The notes beneath the pieces were generated by a model. That model was given only the letters and a program-made list of their open reading frames with translations. It did no database searches and had not been told where the DNA came from. A program made the translations under genes and the position numbers. A DNA stretch of 64,000 nucleotides from Deltaproteobacteria bacterium (GTDB taxonomy: Bacteria; Desulfobacterota; Desulfobacteria; Desulfobacterales; SURF-15), in the NCBI GenBank assembly GCA_019309565.1, contig JAFDFZ010000008.1, positions 1 to 64,000 of the forward strand, in the 5' to 3' direction. Positions 61,720-64,000 of the stretch are shown one piece after another (within the stretch, counting starts at the first letter, position 1; each line of letters opens with the position of its first letter).

Positions 61720-63036
61720 TCATATATCTTTCAAACATAGATTTGCTGGAGATGCTTTAACAGCCTCGTCAACCGCCTTTAAAGTCTCTGAAAGTCGTTG
61801 AAGTTCCGGGGATTGGACCACAGGAATATTGTCATTGCCATTGTGATCCAGCGCGTCGATGACAAATTTGACGGTGATGATATCGGTATCTCTTGCAGGT
61901 TGATAGGCGACTGTTTTATCCTTATTGGTTACAATCTTCGATACAACGCCGGCCTCGACCAGCTCCGAGAGAATCTGGTTTGCCAGATAGACGGGGATCT
62001 TAAGATCTCTTGAGATTTCCTCAGCTTCCCAGGCGGCTTTCGGTCCGGAAAACCTTGTCACCAAAAAATGCACAATTCTCAAGGATAATAGCCGCTTGAA
62101 ATAATGGCTGATTCGTCGAGATTCTCTTTCAACTATGGCGATGCTCAGGTTTTGATGAGCAAAGGCAACCTCTGCTCCCAGCAAAACAATAAGCCAGCTG
62201 ATTTGAAGCCACACGAAAAAAAGGGGAAGCGCTGCAAAACTGCCGTATATGGCATTATACCTGGAAACATCGACCTGGAAAAGGATATATGCCCGCTGGA
62301 AAATGACATGCAGTGTGCCTGCAATGATACCGGCCAGCAATGCTGAAGTGAAATTTACTCTTGTATTGGGAATAAAAACATACAAAAAGGTAAACAGAAT
62401 CCAAAGCAGCGTGAACGGCAAGAGTTTTAACAAGAAGAAGATTGCAGGGCTGAATGCTTCGAAGAATCGGACTTCTTGTACGATGCCTTTGACTTCGCCG
62501 GCGAGAAAAACGGTCACGGCGCTGGTAACAACCAAGAATACCGGGCAGATGAGCATCAGAGAAAAATAATCCGTCATCTTCCTGCCCATACTCCTTTGTC
62601 TTGCCACCCCCCATATATCGTTGAAGGCCTTTTCAATATGTGACAGGATTTTTATTACTGTATAAAAGAGTATGACAAGACCGACACCGGCAACAAGCCC
62701 TCCTTTCACGTTTTCGAGCAGTGTTCGAGCAAACCCAACCACCTGAACCGCCACCTGCTCCTGCCCTTTGAACTGCTCGTAGAGACCCGATTCGAGAGCC
62801 TTTTCAAATCCAAAACCTTTGGCAATGCCGAATAACAGTGCCATCACCGGCACAACCGAAAGCAGAGAGTAAAACGTCAGCGCCGACGCTCGCAAATGAA
62901 TATCATCCTGTGCAACCCCTCTTATCGTCAAGGTAACGATTCGTAAAATACTGATCAGCAGCCGTCTGGCAGGTGAAAGCCGTTCCTCCGGAAGCCGCCA
63001 GATTTCAGATTTTAATAACTGTACGGCCTTAAACAA
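61720..63036 (-). CDS. YihY/UPF0761 family membrane protein
   Basis: A 438-residue protein. The central part has about six helices with the family segments DDIHLRASALTFYSLLSVVPVMA (near residue 40) and YGSFAALPLFFVWLQISWLIVLLGAEVAFA (near residue 265). The C-terminal third, after residue 320, resembles a winged helix (LKIPVYLANQILSELVEAGVV). Early annotation as ribonuclease BN was wrong for this family; the true function is unknown. Confidence 0.87.
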   Translation of the reverse strand: MFKAVQLLKSEIWRLPEERLSPARRLLISILRIVTLTIRGVAQDDIHLRASALTFYSLLSVVPVMALLFGIAKGFGFEKALESGLYEQFKGQEQVAVQVVGFARTLLENVKGGLVAGVGLVILFYTVIKILSHIEKAFNDIWGVARQRSMGRKMTDYFSLMLICPVFLVVTSAVTVFLAGEVKGIVQEVRFFEAFSPAIFFLLKLLPFTLLWILFTFLYVFIPNTRVNFTSALLAGIIAGTLHVIFQRAYILFQVDVSRYNAIYGSFAALPLFFVWLQISWLIVLLGAEVAFAHQNLSIAIVERESRRISHYFKRLLSLRIVHFLVTRFSGPKAAWEAEEISRDLKIPVYLANQILSELVEAGVVSKIVTNKDKTVAYQPARDTDIITVKFVIDALDHNGNDNIPVVQSPELQRLSETLKAVDEAVKASPANLCLKDI

Positions 63037-63113
63037 ACCTATTCCTTTCCACCTCCATGGTTTTTCTTGAAACTGAGGTTTGTTCCGGTTTCGGGTGTTG
63101 GGAAAATTAGCAT

Positions 63114-63767
63114 TTATTTGGATTCCTTCACCTCGAATGCCTCATCCAATTGTGCCCTGATAAGCTTCACCCATTTTTGAATCACAGCTTTAGCGCGTTT
63201 TTTCATCAAACGGCGCTGTAAATCGATGCCGCCTGAATGTTGGCGGCTGTCTACAAGTGCAAGGAGTCTATCGGCGGTCTTTGAATCGAGAAACTCCACC
63301 TCAATCGAAGCTTCGTCCAGGCTTAAAGCAGTGTCTGCAGGGTGATAGGAAAGCCGCGGTTTGGTTGCTTTTACACCGGTTATCGCCACTCTAATACGAA
63401 CCACATCAGGACCCGGAATATCAGAAACAACATGGCTTTTTTTCAAAGCGCCGATTAGTTCCTGTCTGAAATATTCGGTCAAGAATTTCAGTTCACCGGG
63501 ATCTATGCCCCGTCCCAATGAATCTGGATGCAAATAGACGATGACAGGATCGATGAAAAACCGGGTGTATTTCGCGGGTAGTTGTTCTGCGCTTTTCAGG
63601 GGCTTTCGATAAACATAGAGCCCCTTAATATTCGGATCTGCTTGCAGATCTCCATAATCGGCAAGGAATCCGGACCATTTGGGAGTTTTTGAAACACATC
63701 CCAAAAGAAATAGCAAGAGAAGACAGACCAATGGATTCAACGAAAACCGAGTGCAAACTGTTTTCAT
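63114..63767 (-). CDS. DUF3313 lipoprotein
   Basis: A 217-residue secreted protein with a lipobox (LLFLLGC, Cys at residue 24), followed by KWSGFLADYGDLQADPN, typical of the DUF3313 family. The residue after the cysteine is valine, so outer-membrane sorting is expected. Function unknown. It lies 77 bp upstream of the YihY gene on the same strand. Confidence 0.8.
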   Translation of the reverse strand: MKTVCTRFSLNPLVCLLLLFLLGCVSKTPKWSGFLADYGDLQADPNIKGLYVYRKPLKSAEQLPAKYTRFFIDPVIVYLHPDSLGRGIDPGELKFLTEYFRQELIGALKKSHVVSDIPGPDVVRIRVAITGVKATKPRLSYHPADTALSLDEASIEVEFLDSKTADRLLALVDSRQHSGGIDLQRRLMKKRAKAVIQKWVKLIRAQLDEAFEVKESK

Positions 63768-64000
63768 ATTTACCTCTTATTGCTGTCCAGAGAAGGCTAC
63801 ATCCATTTCCTGTTAATTACCAAACAGAGTATATGCTTAACACCATGCCGATGGTTTTCCATTCCCTGTGCTGTCATCTGAAAGCAAAGGGAAAGGAGAT
63901 CATAGAAATAATAGTTTGTTCTTCTTCAGAATGCAACCTGCTTTTGCCAGATGTTATTATGAGCCAGGTTGAGCGGTTCCTCCTAACCCCGAACCCTGAA
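63768..64000. other. Right-edge region without a supported gene
   Basis: A frame is open on the plus strand from ATG 63845 to the window edge (52 codons), but there is no ribosome site and no family resemblance. It is not called as a gene. Confidence 0.4.

Noticed and set aside
61720..63036. Ribonuclease BN
   Set aside because: This is an old misannotation of the YihY family; no nuclease motif is present.
63845..64000. A frame open to the right edge of the window
   Set aside because: No ribosome site, biased composition and no family match; too short to judge.

Overview
The window looks like chromosome of a sulfate-reducing Desulfobacterota bacterium, most likely Desulfobacterales. The evidence is a complete qrcABCD complex, several multiheme cytochromes c, many HdrD/GlcF-type Fe-S oxidoreductases, a tungsten-type aldehyde oxidoreductase, system II cytochrome c maturation genes and a probable selenoprotein. 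No phage, integron, CRISPR array, transposase or rRNA was found. There is one tRNA, tRNA-Ala(GGC).

Region 1 (1-12,000) appears to be a 2-hydroxyacid module. A FadR/GntR-type regulator with three TGGTnnnACCA-like sites separates oxaloacetate-decarboxylase-like genes on the minus strand from a plus-strand operon. That operon encodes a SucC-like ligase subunit, a 97-residue Fe-S protein, a SucD-like ligase subunit and a CitE/malyl-CoA-lyase-like protein. A glycolate-oxidase-type set, glcD-glcE-glcF, follows, and a convergent larA-type racemase gene comes next. Read together, these enzymes would turn glycolate into glyoxylate, condense it with acetyl-CoA to malyl-CoA, and release malate while making ATP. 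This is the malyl-CoA route known biochemically from glycolate-degrading anaerobes. Substrates are inferred from gene content.

Region 2 (12,750-24,130) is a second redox module. It holds a decaheme cytochrome fused to a NarI/DsrM-like membrane domain, an OsmC-family gene whose in-frame TGA sits exactly at the peroxidatic cysteine, glcD and glcF paralogues, an HdrD-like protein, a lipoate-protein ligase, and a TRAP transporter (dctPQM) with a Tat-exported binding protein.

Region 3 (24,100-36,100) is mixed housekeeping: a cytidylate-kinase-like/BON protein, two short membrane or hydrolase genes, a universal stress protein, a ferredoxin-nitroreductase fusion, an EamA transporter, tRNA-Ala, a PpiD-like isomerase, an AMMECR1-domain protein and a UvrD-type helicase. 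Region 4 (36,100-44,330) is resB-ccsA followed by qrcABCD and an unlisted 52-residue membrane protein: cytochrome c assembly next to the periplasmic-cytochrome/menaquinone reductase. Region 5 (44,400-63,800) holds murA, comEC, a UspA, a TIGR02757 protein, fadN-fadA for beta-oxidation, a second LarA-superfamily gene coupled to exonuclease III, an aldehyde:ferredoxin oxidoreductase, serC, hisD, a YihY protein and a DUF3313 lipoprotein.

Intergenic spaces carry at least four families of short dispersed repeats, each seen at two or more places in this window, plus a hairpin-ended element resembling IS200/IS605 termini. All identifications were made by reading the sequence; no database search was run.
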